The translations under genes were made by a program, and so were the position numbers. A stretch of 64,000 bases of DNA, taken from Serinus canaria (Eukaryota > Chordata > Aves > Passeriformes > Fringillidae). Every line of letters starts with the position of its first letter. Within the stretch, counting starts at the first letter, position 1. Positions 51,174 to 62,660 of the stretch are shown in pieces. The stretch spans positions 122,849,874-122,913,873 of the forward strand of contig NC_066315.1 of the NCBI RefSeq assembly GCF_022539315.1. The letters are read 5' to 3'. The notes under the pieces were generated by a model, which was not told where the DNA came from, did no database searches, and saw only the letters and a program-made list of their open reading frames with translations.

Positions 51174-51595
51174 TGTCACCATGGTATTTTCTGAAAAATC
51201 CCTTTGCCAGGATTTCTTCTCCTGGGAAGCTGAGAGGCCTCAGAAAAGAATGAAAACAGTAATGATCTGATTGTTTGGGAATGTGGTCCGGAGATCATTT
51301 ACCAACAGGTGCATCTTTGATGGGTTCCATGTGAATTGTTTTCAATTAATGACCAATCACTATCAGCTGTGTCAGACTCTGAGCGAGTCAGTCACTAGTT
51401 TTCATTAACATTCTTTTCTAACCTTCTGATGTATCCTTTCTCCTTTCTTTAGCATAGTTTTAAGATCATATCATATATCATATCATATCATATATTATAT
51501 CATAAAATAATAAATCAGCCTTCTGAGAACATGGAGTCAAATTCTCACCTCTCACCTCATCCTGGGGACCTCACAAAACCACAGCTGTGACTGAC
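51174..51595 (+). mobile_element. Solo LTR, passerine ERVL-like
   Basis: It begins tgtcaccatgg and ends ...gtgactgaca, with internal words gggaagctgagaggcctcag, caacaggtgcatctttgatg and ccttctgagaacatggagtc, and a polyadenylation signal aataaa near 51508. An AT-rich (atcat)n stretch lies at 51468-51505. This matches an LTR type common in songbirds. No internal retroviral sequence adjoins it. A five-base target duplication is not apparent, so the ends may be slightly off. Confidence 0.7.
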
Positions 51596-54281
51596 ATTCC
51601 CCTGACCTGGCAGGAGGTCAAGCACAGCACCAGTACTTCAGTACTTTAATGAATTAAAACACTCTCACAAAGCAGTGTGAACAGCCACAAGTGTCCTTTG
51701 ACCTGTGACATTCTGTCAGCTTGAAGGTATCACAGATACACCGGGCGGCTATGGGGCTCCTCCCAACAAAATGAAGGCAGGCCAACACCACCTTCCCAGC
51801 CCGTTTTCGTGACATCTACAGATTTGTCCCACCAGCAGGCCTAAGAAATCCTCTCAACAAAATGAAAATCGTCTTGATAAAAGGACAGGCTCATTAGTTT
51901 CTCAACTGGAGATGGAGAAGAAGGATGGAGTAAGGAATTGTATGGATCACCATCATGAGAAGGGTGAAAAAAAGTCATCATGGATCAAAATAACAACACA
52001 ACTCAAAAATCCCCTTTATATTTATCCAGACAAGTTATTCCTTATTACTTTCTTATTCTTGGGAAGGGGGAGATGTAGACATATATGATTTTCTTTCTTT
52101 ATACATAACTTTTTAACTACAGCAACAGCAAGACTTTACTCTGCAGAATCACTGTCTACCATTTGATGCAGATCTCTGCAAAGTCCATTACTTTGCAACT
52201 GTACCTTCCAACTGTCAATAGCTTTTTTCAGACCCCTTCTCCAACTTGTCAACTTAATTTTGAAGTGTAAGGCCCCATTACAGTTTAAAGGAACCAGAAA
52301 CTGGATTAGCAGCCACTCTCAGCTGGACATCGCCTCTACATTTACTGAGCACACTCAGGATTCCATCACCCTGCTCAGTAATGAAAATACGGGCAGCTAC
52401 CATTAACAAAAGCAGCATCCTATGGAAGCAAACTCACTGAATCTTTTCATTCAGCCAATGAACTATCTATTGATATTAATGCACTATGGCTTTAACTGAG
52501 TTTTGCATGTGTTGTATAACTCCTGCTCTCCTAGTTTGCTATTAGAAGGCCAGGGAGATGGCACAAAAACATTTCTTGATGTCAAGCTTCTGACATTGAC
52601 TTTTTACCTTCTGTCCACAAAACATGTTGACATTAAACATTGAGAGTCTGAGTGAAACACAAGCTATATACCTAATTTTCAAATAATTTAGCCATGGAGT
52701 TTTTCACTGTAAATCTTCATTATACACTCCAATTTGTATTTTCGCGTGGTAGATCTTCATTGATCCTCAGCGGTTCTTTCATAAAGCAACTGCTCTCAAA
52801 TAACTGGGTCAAATTGCTATTTTTACAAGTATCTAAATACAAATTCATATAGATCTGCTATGTTCCTTAGAATAAAACACACATGCAAACAGTTTACAGA
52901 AATATGTTTAAGTACTACCTTTGCTCCTCCATTTTTATTTAAAATAATTGCACAAACATTTGAAAAAGCAGATCAGACCACTGACTGTCCAAATATTTCT
53001 CCTAGGAAACATAAGCAGAAAATGTAAACACACAACTTCTGCCTTAAAATTCACTTGAAAGTAGCTGCAGGTACCCAAGACCCAAGTCTGATCAGAAGCA
53101 AGCATATCCATGCTCAAGGATGCTGTAGGAAGGGATAACCCCTATCTTCATTAGGCAGGGAAGAAACACTTGCCATGGCATGCAAGTGAGTGCCCACACA
53201 AGAACAGCTGGCTGTCCCAGAGGTATCATGCAGGTGGGTAAACCCCTCAATTCCTTCAACTCCAAACACATACTGGAAAATCTTCCATAGGACTCAGAAT
53301 TCTTTGCTATCTGAGCTTACTGTAAATTGAAAGAGATCATCTTTTTCAAGCAAAGGTGACCCTTCTTCATGCAAAAAGACCTGATCATATGCTGTTCTTC
53401 ACAAAAGAAGGTCCTTCTCATCTCAAGCAGCCAGGACTGTGATTGAATGCTATGGGAACAGCTCCTGTTTTTTGCTTTGCAGGGTGGACTATCACTGCTA
53501 GAAAGTTCTGATGGGTTTATCTGAGATGATGCATACTCCCAGGCAAAAAGTCAAACTTGTGAATAGAAAGCATAACACAGGAGACAGCCTTCCAGAACCA
53601 TGATCATCTTATTCAAAGTGGGTTTTTATGTGGGCAAACTGAAGATTCCAATTCACAGCTGTTTTTCAGATTTCTCTCTACACAGCAAAAACCTACTCAT
53701 ACATATCCATAATGGTAGCCACCAGCCTGACACACGTGGCCAGCACTGGTACTGCCAGCCACTCTGCTGTCACTCAGTAGGCAAGGGTAGAGTTAGAGAC
53801 CCCAGAAATGCTCCAGTGGTGCTAAAATAACAATTATTGTTATTATTATTATTATTATGCACATAATTGGCATGAATTAAATGACCATTCAGCTCTTCAC
53901 TAATTAGCAGGACTTGCACTCTGCCATGACCCACAAGTCACTGATGTGATTTACTATGTAATGCAGAGCCTGGATGAAGTGGAGTAAATCTCTACCTAGA
54001 GATTTAAAGAGACATACTAGTGTGGTTTTTATTCAATCTTGTTATTTATTGTTAAGTATTAATACCAATAAAGACTATATTGTACTGTGGTTTTGCATAG
54101 TGAGACTGCAATGCATTATTGATAACATTGTATCTAAAAGATGATTCAAAGGCCTTCACAGACTGGATTTGATGTTTAATTTCCACCAAAATTTAGAGAG
54201 AAATTGAAGAGCTCAATTACTATTTGTACCTCTGGAAAATCCCTCAAACTTATAGCACATTTTTCTTCTTTTCTAACACAG
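51596..54281. other. No gene recognised; ATT microsatellite
   Basis: AT-rich unique-looking DNA. An (ATT)n run at 53833-53858. No strong exon candidate. Confidence 0.45.
53833..53858 (+). repeat. (ATT)n microsatellite
   Basis: attattgttattattattat with a single G interruption. Confidence 0.85.
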
Positions 54282-54316
54282 GTATGGGAAATTTCAGCAT
54301 TCACAGAGATACCAAG
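54282..54316 (+). other. Candidate small exon (35 nt)
   Basis: The acceptor is strong (catttttcttcttttctaac, then acag at 54281) and the donor is aag|gtgcag. Read so as to end in phase 0 it gives MGNFSIHRDTK, which would join in frame to the exon at 56493. The exon starts gtatgg, so the acceptor could also pair with its own donor. Confidence 0.25.
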
Positions 54317-56492
54317 GTGCAGTCTTAAAAATTCTGGGCTTTTTTTACATTGTAAAAAGTCTTTCTACGCACTTTATGGACACACCAGCTAGAGAAGTAC
54401 CCTACTGTCTTTCTAAATGTGTGTCTCTATAGATACAATGTTATCAGCTCCACTCTATTCCAAATCTGTATCTCCGCATTTCTCATTGTAAGATCCAGGA
54501 AGGTAGTCCTGAAATTATAATCATCCATCCTATGACAATATAGGATTAATTCAGCAACCTGACACTATATTTTTCCTACCAAGGCTGTAAATAGCCTATA
54601 ATGCTGGGAAAGAAGTATCTATTAATAATTCTTAAAAGTAAATCATCCTCCTTCTTCAAACACGTGCAGTAATTCCCAATTTGAAAAGCATCACCAGAGG
54701 TCATCAATGTTTTAAAATCTTCTCAGCCTCAAACTTCAAATTCTCCCATTTTCTTATTTTAAGGCAAGTATTGCACTCATTCCCTTCAGTGTGCAAAACC
54801 AGATTTGCTCTGCAGTTTTCACTTCTCTCTCCTTCAGCCGCAGGCTAGTACATGCAGTGAGTCGCTACAAAAGCTATTTTTATTGGCAGGTATCTCCCCC
54901 CTCTCCACATCCTTTCTTTTACAGTCTAAAATGGTGAAGCTGGATGGGAAAATGCTTGGCTGCTTTGTTTCAGGTCTGAGCAGTATCTTGCTTTCCCACA
55001 ACAGGTAGGCAGAGGCAGAGTGTGCTGCTGAATGCAGGAGCCTTCGCCAGAGGCTCAAACCACCAGTTATTGCTGCTGTCTCAGGCACTGCATATTTCTA
55101 CTGACCATGGCTCCTTGCCAAGCTCTAATTAAGACACTTCAGTGTGTCAGGGAGTTAACCCTCCACTGCACATACCTTCTCCAGAAGCACCAAGGTATAA
55201 GCATCTTCCTCCTAAAAATCCCTGAGCAGCTTTCCTGTTACCAGTGCTGTGCAGTCTCCAAGCCCTTAAAATTTTTACCTCACCAATTCCATAAATGAAG
55301 GTAAATTAATGAGGTAGTTTGCACTATAACTTTTAGCACCATTTCTAAAAGTGAATATGCATTCCACCTGCACTAATTTGGTGTGTATTGCCATGTATAG
55401 TTTTCTTCAAAGAAAAATACTTCAATTTGTCAAAGAGCAGAAATTCCTTTTAAAAAAATAAAGCAAGAATAGGCTGTTAAAAATTCTATACTCTCCAAAC
55501 AGTTTTTCATTTAATTCTTGAAGGCTGCAGAGCAGCAGCAATGTTCTTACAAGGAAAATGAGGAAATCTGAAGAATCCAGAACTGCATTTTTATTTTACA
55601 AGAGATGAGACATAAACACATTTGCTGATCTACCAATACTATCTATTGGTCTCACACAAAGAACAATTGCCACTGGACTGAATGAGGGGAAGCTGTGACA
55701 ATAGTCAGAGGGGGTAAAGGAAACCCATGCTGAAGCTGTCTGCATCTATACTTTATTGTTCAAAAACCCTGTTTAAGCATTGCATCCTGTCTGTACATAG
55801 AGATCTTCCCTATTGAAAAGCAATATAAGTCACAATGTGACAGAGAGAAAAAGAAAAACTAAGTTAATTTCATACGAGTAACTAGGAAAAAAAAAAAAAA
55901 ATCTAAACTTGAATATGGGAAATGTCCACATGCAATAAAACCAACAGGAAAAAGCAAACTGTTATCAACTTCTAGAGAGTTATAAAACCAGAAAATATAG
56001 TTGACTAGCCAGCTGCTCTAATACTGCAGAGTATAAAAGGCATTCATAATGGAGCCTTTGATTACTTTACAGAAATAAATCTTGAATTTTTCAAAGTCTA
56101 AACGAGGTAATTTGTAAGCAAATCCCACTCCTTTGTTCTTACTGTGCATTAGCCCCAGTGGCAGGAAAACCAGAACTTTCTTCCAAAGCCATTACTGATC
56201 TGATCTTGGTTGTGTAGAAGTTTTCCCTTTTTTGAATTTCTTTGCTTTAGACAGTATGTTAACAATTAAAATATCTGATTCCCCCCTATATCTGTGTTTC
56301 TCTAAAGCAACACTGAGTTCTTCATTTCAACACATCCAGAACCCTACACAGGTTACACAAACATGCTCTTAGGTTTTTTCATTATTAGACAATGATGCAC
56401 ATCACCTAGTGGCCTCAAAAATTGAGTTTGTGGTTTTTTGTTTTTTTTTTTAATTTAGTAAGAATAATTTCAAATGTTTTGTGCTATTTCAG
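54317..56492. other. No gene recognised
   Basis: Would be intron if both flanking candidates are real. A 15-base A run near 55888 and a T run near 56440. No named repeat. Confidence 0.4.
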
Positions 56493-56662
56493 TTTTCTCC
56501 TGAAATAAATGTACTTCTTAAAAACCTGAAGAAAAATTTTGTAAGGAAAATGGTTAATATTCAGCTGGACAGAATTTACAGAACCATGAAGCCTTTCCTA
56601 CAGGCTTGCATGAAGACAAATCCTGGAAGGAACAGTGGTGGCAGGAAAGCCTTCATCTATAG
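56493..56662 (+). other. Candidate exon (170 nt), unidentified
   Basis: The acceptor is caaatgttttgtgctatttcag and the donor is tatag|gtactg. One frame is open for 56 codons plus two bases, from FSPEINVLLKNL through KMVNIQLDRIYRTMKPF to GGRKAFIY, basic and probably helical. Phase 0 at the start, phase 2 at the end. The next candidate, 57411, begins in exactly the phase required. I do not recognise a family. The frame also stays open a little beyond both splice sites. Confidence 0.35.
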
Positions 56663-57410
56663 GTACTGTACATTCCTACGCTTCTCTGCCATATTTTCTG
56701 TATAGCTGTAATCCACAAATGTCATAAATGGAAAAAGGGCTGTCCCACTTGGTGCTGTCAGAACATTACTTCCCCTATCCAAAAGCTCTGCCCTCAAATA
56801 TATTTTTAGAAAGGTCATTTGAGTTTCCATAGTTCTTTTGAACTCACGGGGGCAATGTGTGCCAAGCATGCTGGATTTTTTTACACATTGGTTATGATAT
56901 CCTCGGGCCCTTTGTTGAAACAAGTCAACCAATTTCTCATATGAACTCTTTCTCTTTTTAATCACACTTTATTCTCCTTCTAAGAAAGGTACACGAAACT
57001 AAGGCCATTTAGATTATGCCTATATATGCACAATACATAAATTGCATAAATATGCATCATATTCAAGGTAGACTTTACCAGTAAGCATAACAACTTCAGA
57101 AAGAACTTCAGAGCCCACACTGAAATTATTCTCCACCAAGTGCAGGCCAGAATGTTGAGTACACATATTGCATGTGCAGGTAATCAGTCTTCAGTGCACA
57201 TCCAAGAAGTCTATATTCCTGCTCTCTTATTTTGTCCATAACTATAAGAATTTTGTCTTAGATGTTGTGTTTGCTGAAGCATGAGGTTAAACCATGTATA
57301 CCATGCAAGACTTCCCTTGATTGCACTGATGTTACTACCTTATTGCTCTGAACTATTGAGCAGATAGTGATTCCTATATCTAAGTTTTCAACTTTTCTTT
57401 CATTAAACAG
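56663..57410. other. Interval between candidate exons
   Basis: AT-rich DNA, probable intron if the flanking exons are real. No repeat recognised. Confidence 0.35.
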
Positions 57411-57540
57411 CACCAGCTTCCAAACATACAAGAATGCTGCAGTGGTTAATGCCTATTTCAGTAAGCTGGGTGACATATCTAAAGCCAAGTCAACTCAGCC
57501 TCCTTGGAAAGTGTATTTGAAAGGAAAGTATCCTCTTTAA
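57411..57540 (+). other. Candidate terminal exon, unidentified
   Basis: The acceptor is caacttttctttcattaaacag. The exon completes a codon left at 56662 and runs 42 codons (SFQTYKNAAVVNAYFSKLGD... to YLKGKYPL) to a taa at 57538-57540. It could instead end at tggaaa|gtgtat (after 57510, phase 0) and join 57842. Frame 1 of the three stops early, so the open reading is mildly informative. Protein not recognised. Confidence 0.35.
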
Positions 57541-57841
57541 TTGCATAAAGAGACAGCTGAGAATTACAGCTGAGACATTACAGGATGCACACGACATCAT
57601 CATTGTACCCAATGTAAAAGTTTGATCAAGTTTTACTTATTAGGTAAGACAGGGAAAAAGACAGTTTAACTAGGAAGCTTCTTGATCTCTGCTAACAATC
57701 CTCATTTCAAATTCATCCTGACTTTTCATATTTAAAGTGGAACAGGTTTTCTCAGTTACAGAATTAAAGTACTTTAAGGAGTGTAGGGCATTTACAGAGC
57801 TCTGCAGGATAAATCTTCGGTCTCATTTATCCCCTCTACAG

Positions 57842-57922
57842 ATAATAGAGCTGAAGAGAACACTGATTTATACAATTGAGTCCTTTAGATTACATCATTC
57901 CTTGGTACTCCCTTTATACTGA
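57842..57922 (+). other. Candidate alternative terminal exon
   Basis: The acceptor is strong (ggtctcatttatcccctctacag). In phase 0 the exon reads IIELKRTLIYTIESFRLHHS and on to a tga at 57920-57922. It would follow 57411 only if the donor at about 57510 is used. The case is weaker than for its neighbours. Confidence 0.2.
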
Positions 57923-58502
57923 AAAATAACAGCAGGTATATGAAAGGAAATAGTCTATTTTGAATATTCATTTTTAAGCAGAGAATTGGGCAAGTGGCTT
58001 AGAAGACAAAGCTACATAAGTGAAAAACAACAAATTCCTACGACTATTTAGTATTTTTATGAACTTAATACATCTACCAGGGAATGCACAAATAGAACTT
58101 TCTGTATATTTGGAAAAAACTGTGTTGATGCAGAGGCAGCAAAAAGACTTTATATAGTCCTGGTATAGCCTAGAAATGTTACTAAGAAAATTTATTCTTT
58201 CCTAGAGCAGTAAGTATTGAAGAGCCACAGAATCAAATAATTGTGAAGATGCAATTTAACTGTCTTTTGCTGGCAGATGGACTCAGTCTTTCCCTACTGT
58301 CCTCTGCCTCAAAAACAAAGTAATGCCAACACACTTCTACATATGCTTGAAATATTTTTGGTTTGCATATTTTAACCTTGCTTTTTTTCATAAGAAACTC
58401 AGTCCATTCCCTAGAGACCTGTAAGGAGTAAAAGGTGGTAGAAATCAAGTAAAAGTTAACTGACAATAAAAAGAAAGAAAAAGCTAATTGCATAACAGAT
58501 AC
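57923..58502. other. No gene recognised
   Basis: AT-rich DNA without repeat or exon candidate. Confidence 0.4.
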
Positions 58503-58628
58503 CTGCACAAGGCAATTTGAGAGATCTACAATACAAACAGGTTCCCTTGAATCTGAGCAGACCACATTTTCTTCTTCCCTCTTCCATGAATGAAGAACCA
58601 GCTCTGTGATCTCTAACAGTGGATATAC
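58503..58628 (-). other. Candidate exon (126 nt), unidentified
   Basis: On the minus strand 42 codons are open (VYPLLEITELVLHSWKREEE... to IVDLSNCLVQ), phase 0 at both ends, with donor cag|gtatct. The acceptor (gttgtcctctaaag) is mediocre and the frame remains open upstream and downstream, so this may be chance. Confidence 0.2.
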
Positions 58629-59639
58629 CTTTAGAGGACAACATTTCACTCTTGTGGCAATCACAGTCCTCCCATAATGTCAAAAGATCTTATATTGGAA
58701 GATTACATCCACATATCTGTATCTACACATTTATGTCATAATATGTAACACCTACTCTCCTTGTTTCATGGCAGTCCACATTGCAACAGTACCTCAGACT
58801 AACTGACTCCTAAGGAACAGCACTGGGATGCAAATGCAAGGAGAAGCAGATAACCATTCATCCCTGCAAGTGATCCCTTAAAGGAGGGATTTATCAGCTG
58901 GCTGCACTTCTCTCCTGCCCTGTACCCAGGGCTGTCCAGCAGTGAGAGTGCTCCCAGCTTTGGTGTGCCATGAAAGTCACCCAGGACCTTGTAACACTCT
59001 CAGCTAATTTCTATAGTGGTTGTTATCTATCACATTGCTGAAAGTGGTGCAGGACAGAAAAGCAAGCTGTTTTAATAATTCTCTATGCCATGTAGAGATC
59101 TCTTCCCTCTCAGGAGAAAGGGAGAGAGCAGAGGGGGATGAAAAAGAGGATGTGTCAGACTAATTTACATGCAAATACTATGTCCCCATTTCCAAAGAAC
59201 ATTAAAAAAAAAACAAAAACAATTTCCTAAAATAATTTATGGCCAGGACTGTTTTATCACCCCTGTACTCTTACGACTAAATTTTGAAATGCTGGCTTAT
59301 TGATAATGAAGGTCTGTTATCTGGACATCCTGGCAACTCCTCCTATGGGGACCAGAACCCACTGTAAGCTGCTTGCAAAACAATAAATGTGGCTGTCTGC
59401 AGAACTGTATTGTACAACAGGATGACAGAAGAATCTGGGTGCTTCTCCTGATCTGAAACCCTTAAATAATAACTGGTTCTAGAGCCCAGCAAAGCCTGCA
59501 GCTATGGGAAAAATCTGATGCATAAGGCAGCAGAAATACCCAAGCAACTACACTCAGACTTATTTCTGCCTTCTTGGATAAAGTATCCACCTAGTTGACC
59601 TGTCAGTCTTGCTAATCCACCTTCTATTTTCAGTTAATA
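58629..59639. other. No gene recognised
   Basis: Unique-looking DNA, no named repeat and no exon candidate. Confidence 0.4.
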
Positions 59640-60610
59640 TCATTAAAGTTCAGCGTTTGAGAGCCTGGAAGGAGAGGCAAGCACTCCATCCCCTTTTTCC
59701 ACGGGGCGGTAACCAGATGTCAATGGCTGCAGCTGTGACTACATAATTACCTGTTTGCATGAACGCGGACCGCAGTTTAGATTTAATAGGTCAGACGACA
59801 ATGCAGCAAAACGCATTTAGCCCACGATTACCCCTTTTCAAACATTCTCTCGCTCGCAACTTCGACCCTGGGAACATTGCGGGCACAGACTCGGGTCAAT
59901 AAGAAACATTGGCCGGCACAATGGGGCTGGCCTCAAACAGCGCTGTTGACAGACACCGGCACAAAGGCGGTGAATAGAGTCCCCCTCAGTTCTCACACAG
60001 AGCGAAGAATGACTCAGTGTACTGCCGCTTTAGTGCTCTGTTTGTACAGTGTATACAGCTTTTGTCCCCCGCCACTGTTCCACGCTCAATGGGGGCTAAA
60101 GAGCCGAGGAAGTGAAGGCGGAAGAATGGCTGGGCGCTCCCCCGGCCGGCAGCGGTGGCTCGGCCCGCGCTGCGTGGCTGCAGCGGGGGGCTGGAGGTGC
60201 CGCTCACGGTGCCGCGCACCGCTGCCAGCCGAGCCGCGCTCCGGGCATGGAGCGGCCTGCGTGACATGGCGCTGCTCTGCAGACAGCCTGGCACTTCCAC
60301 GAGGGTGTTTTATCTCCGTCAGAAACACAGGAACGTGCCCTCCCCCCCCCTTTCCCTCCCACCCGCATCCAATTCAAGGCTGCCACTTGGACCAAGACGA
60401 AAAACTGAGCGTGGGATTTGGAATTACAGAAGCCCTATGTCCCTTCCAAAGGTACATCAAAGACGGTATCAACGGAGCTGTAATTTTAAATCCTCACCGC
60501 AAAGGCTCAACGGAACTGAGAAGTGGAACGAGACAACCACAGCTGTACATCCGCATTTCATACACACATTCAGATTGTGCAAATAATGGATCAGGGAAAA
60601 TTTAACACAT
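59640..60610. promoter_or_regulatory. CpG island and flanks, possible promoter
   Basis: CpG density rises from about 59760 and peaks at about 60100-60290 (cccccggccggcagcggtgg and similar). The left shoulder has an inverted CCAAT box (attgg, 59908-59912) and an AP-1 consensus (tgactca, 60010-60016). This is the most promoter-like region of the window. A plus donor (aaag|gtacat, about 60451) and a minus donor (gcacc|gtgagc, about 60205) are possible but weak, so neither direction nor product is assigned. The 242-codon open frame across it is explained by GC content. Confidence 0.45.
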
Positions 60611-60835
60611 CCGTGATATTGAATGTGCACCTCTATTATTAGTTACCTATTAGCAGGGGAAAAAAATCAATTCATGTAGATTATTACTACTCTTCAAATA
60701 ATGATTTTTTTGTCAACTTTCTCTTTATGGAAATGGCACTTCTATTATTCATATTACCATGCATGTGAGCATGTTTAAGAAACCAAAGGAGCCTTCTAGC
60801 ACAACATCAGAAGTACTACCTTCACCTGCTTCCTG
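60611..60835. other. No gene recognised
   Basis: AT-rich stretch between the CpG island and a CR1 tail. Nothing recognised. Confidence 0.4.
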
Positions 60836-60937
60836 TCACAGAATCATCGAATGGCCTGGGTTGGAAGGGACCTTAAAGATTAACTAGTTCCAAACCCACA
60901 GAAGTGAGCAGGGACACCATTCATTACACAATATGCA
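60836..60937 (-). mobile_element. CR1 LINE 3' tail, minus strand
   Basis: tcacagaatcatcgaatggc followed by ctgggttggaagggacctta and gagcagggacacc. Only about 100 bp, one of the shortest 5'-truncated copies here. Confidence 0.9.
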
Positions 60938-61984
60938 AAATGTGCAGACCTTTTTCTAGGGAGTGAGATCTTTGCTTGCAAAGAGTGTTAAGGTTTTTGA
61001 ATGATTAGTAGGAAGCTAATAAGAGATTTAGCAGTTGCTCTTTAACTCATGCAGACCATACAACAGATAAAGTCATAAATAATAAAGTCAAAGAGAAAGA
61101 ACTGTTTAGTACATTTTAAGACTGTGAATTGGTTTAAGATAAAAAGAAAAAAAAAGAAGAAGAAAATTGTATTCTGAAATAAACAAATCCCTGGATTTCC
61201 ATGAACAGAACACAAAGAATATTGTTCATTTTATCACTAATAGCAAAGATAGTAACAGCATGTTCTCTACTGCTCTTTCAGTTTCAGTTTTTAAGCTTAA
61301 AATACTAGAATGTTATTATGTTAAGCAGCTACAGAAGAAAGCTCCAGAATACTAAAAAAAAAAAAAAAAAAAAAAAAAAAGTGTTTAATGCCAGCAAAAA
61401 TAATTGAACCCACAAATTGAAAGTTTCCTTATGTGCGAGCTAGTCAGAAAGATTTTTGGAGTCTTGAATTTTTGACTTTTATTCTTGGCAAACAAGTTGA
61501 GTGCAAGTAATCTTAAAGACATGTGAAGACTTTATCCTCAGATACTTTATTTTAGAAGAGCACAAGAATTTCTAGTATTTATACCTACATAGAGCTTTAT
61601 TTAAATAAGGCAGGCCTGCCTGCTCTGCACACTAGATGTAAGACATATGACTGCACTTCAGTATCCTGGCACTGATTATGTAAAAGTACTGATGCCAAAG
61701 TATGCCTGCAATCTTTTCAAGGATCTGATCAATGATGTTACTGAACAGTTTTTAATTCACTTTAAAGGAGGAGAATCCTCACCTTTCAACTAATATTAGG
61801 GTCCTTAAATATCTTGCCACAGGCATATGCATAGATCTAAAAGCTGATGAACAAAGCTAGAAGAAGAACTAACATCTAGCATGATTATTTTTTCTTATAA
61901 TGAATGGAAAATTCTCAGAGAAAGCCCTTTCAAATTTCATCTATGATGTGAAGAAAATGGAGACAAACTCTACTCTACCAATTC
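60938..61984. other. No gene; A-rich runs
   Basis: AT-rich. An A/G-rich run at 61141-61165 and 27 consecutive A at 61354-61380. No AATAAA stands in the usual place before the A27, so I cannot call it a retroposed poly(A) tail. Confidence 0.4.
61354..61380 (+). repeat. A27 homopolymer
   Basis: Uninterrupted run of 27 A residues, the longest homopolymer in the window. It may be a decayed retroposon tail or simple-sequence expansion. Confidence 0.9.
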
Positions 61985-62251
61985 TAAATAGTAAGGGATG
62001 AGGAGCAGACCAAGAGCTTGTGGCTCGGGAAACTGACAGCAGGGACAAGTGACATTATAGCCTACTACAGGTCACCTGATCAGGAAGACCAAGCAGATGC
62101 AACATTCACAATCTCTGACCCTCATGGGTGACTTCAACCACCCCAACACCTGCTGGAGGGACAGCACAGCAGGGCATAAACAATCCAGGAGGCCCCTGCA
62201 ATGAGTTAACGGTAATGTCCATCTTTGACAGAGGAGCCAAAGAGGAGAGGT
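61985..62251 (+). mobile_element. CR1 LINE ORF2 endonuclease part, plus strand
   Basis: The translation in shifting frames gives the CR1 endonuclease region: IIAYYRSPDQEDQADA, then MGDFNHP-like (from catgggtgacttcaaccacc) and a CWRDSTAGH-like block (from cctgctggagggacagcaca). Stops and frameshifts make it dead. It continues after the inserted CR1 at 62661. Confidence 0.85.
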
Positions 62252-62660
62252 CACAGAATCATAGAATGGCTTGGTTGGAAAGGACCTTAAAGATCAACTA
62301 GTTCCAGCTCCTTGCTGTAGGCAGAGACACCTTCAACTGGACCAGGTTGCTCAGAGGCTCATCCAATCTGTCCCTGAATGCTTCCAGACACAGAACATAC
62401 ACAGCTTAGCTGAGTAACCTCAGTTGTGCCTCACCACCTCAGTGCCTTACCACCTTCACAATACAGAATTTTTTCCTGATATCTAATCTAAATCTACTCT
62501 CTTTCAATTTGAACATATTCCATGTTGTTGTGTCACTACATGCTCTAGAAAATAGTCTTGCCCCATTTTTCCTGTAAGTTCCCTTCAGGTACTGGTAGGC
62601 TGCAATTCAGTCACCCTGAAGCCTTCTCTTTTCCAAGCTGAACAATCCTGATCACTCCCA
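62252..62660 (-). mobile_element. CR1 LINE 3' end inserted into another CR1, minus strand
   Basis: A 409-bp reversed CR1 3' end: cacagaatcatagaatgg, gttggaaaggaccttaaaga, ggttgctcagaggctcatcc, ttttttcctgatatctaatc, ending ctgatcactccca. It interrupts the host ORF2. The bases aggt occur on both sides (62248-62251 and 62661-62664) and look like the target duplication. Confidence 0.9.

Noticed and set aside
59877..60605. 242-codon open frame
   Set aside because: It spans a CpG island where stop codons are rare. Low-complexity Arg/Pro/Gly/Ser content, other long frames on both strands in the same place, and no recognisable domain.
61354..61380. Poly(A) tail of a processed pseudogene
   Set aside because: No AATAAA at the expected distance and no recognisable coding sequence upstream.
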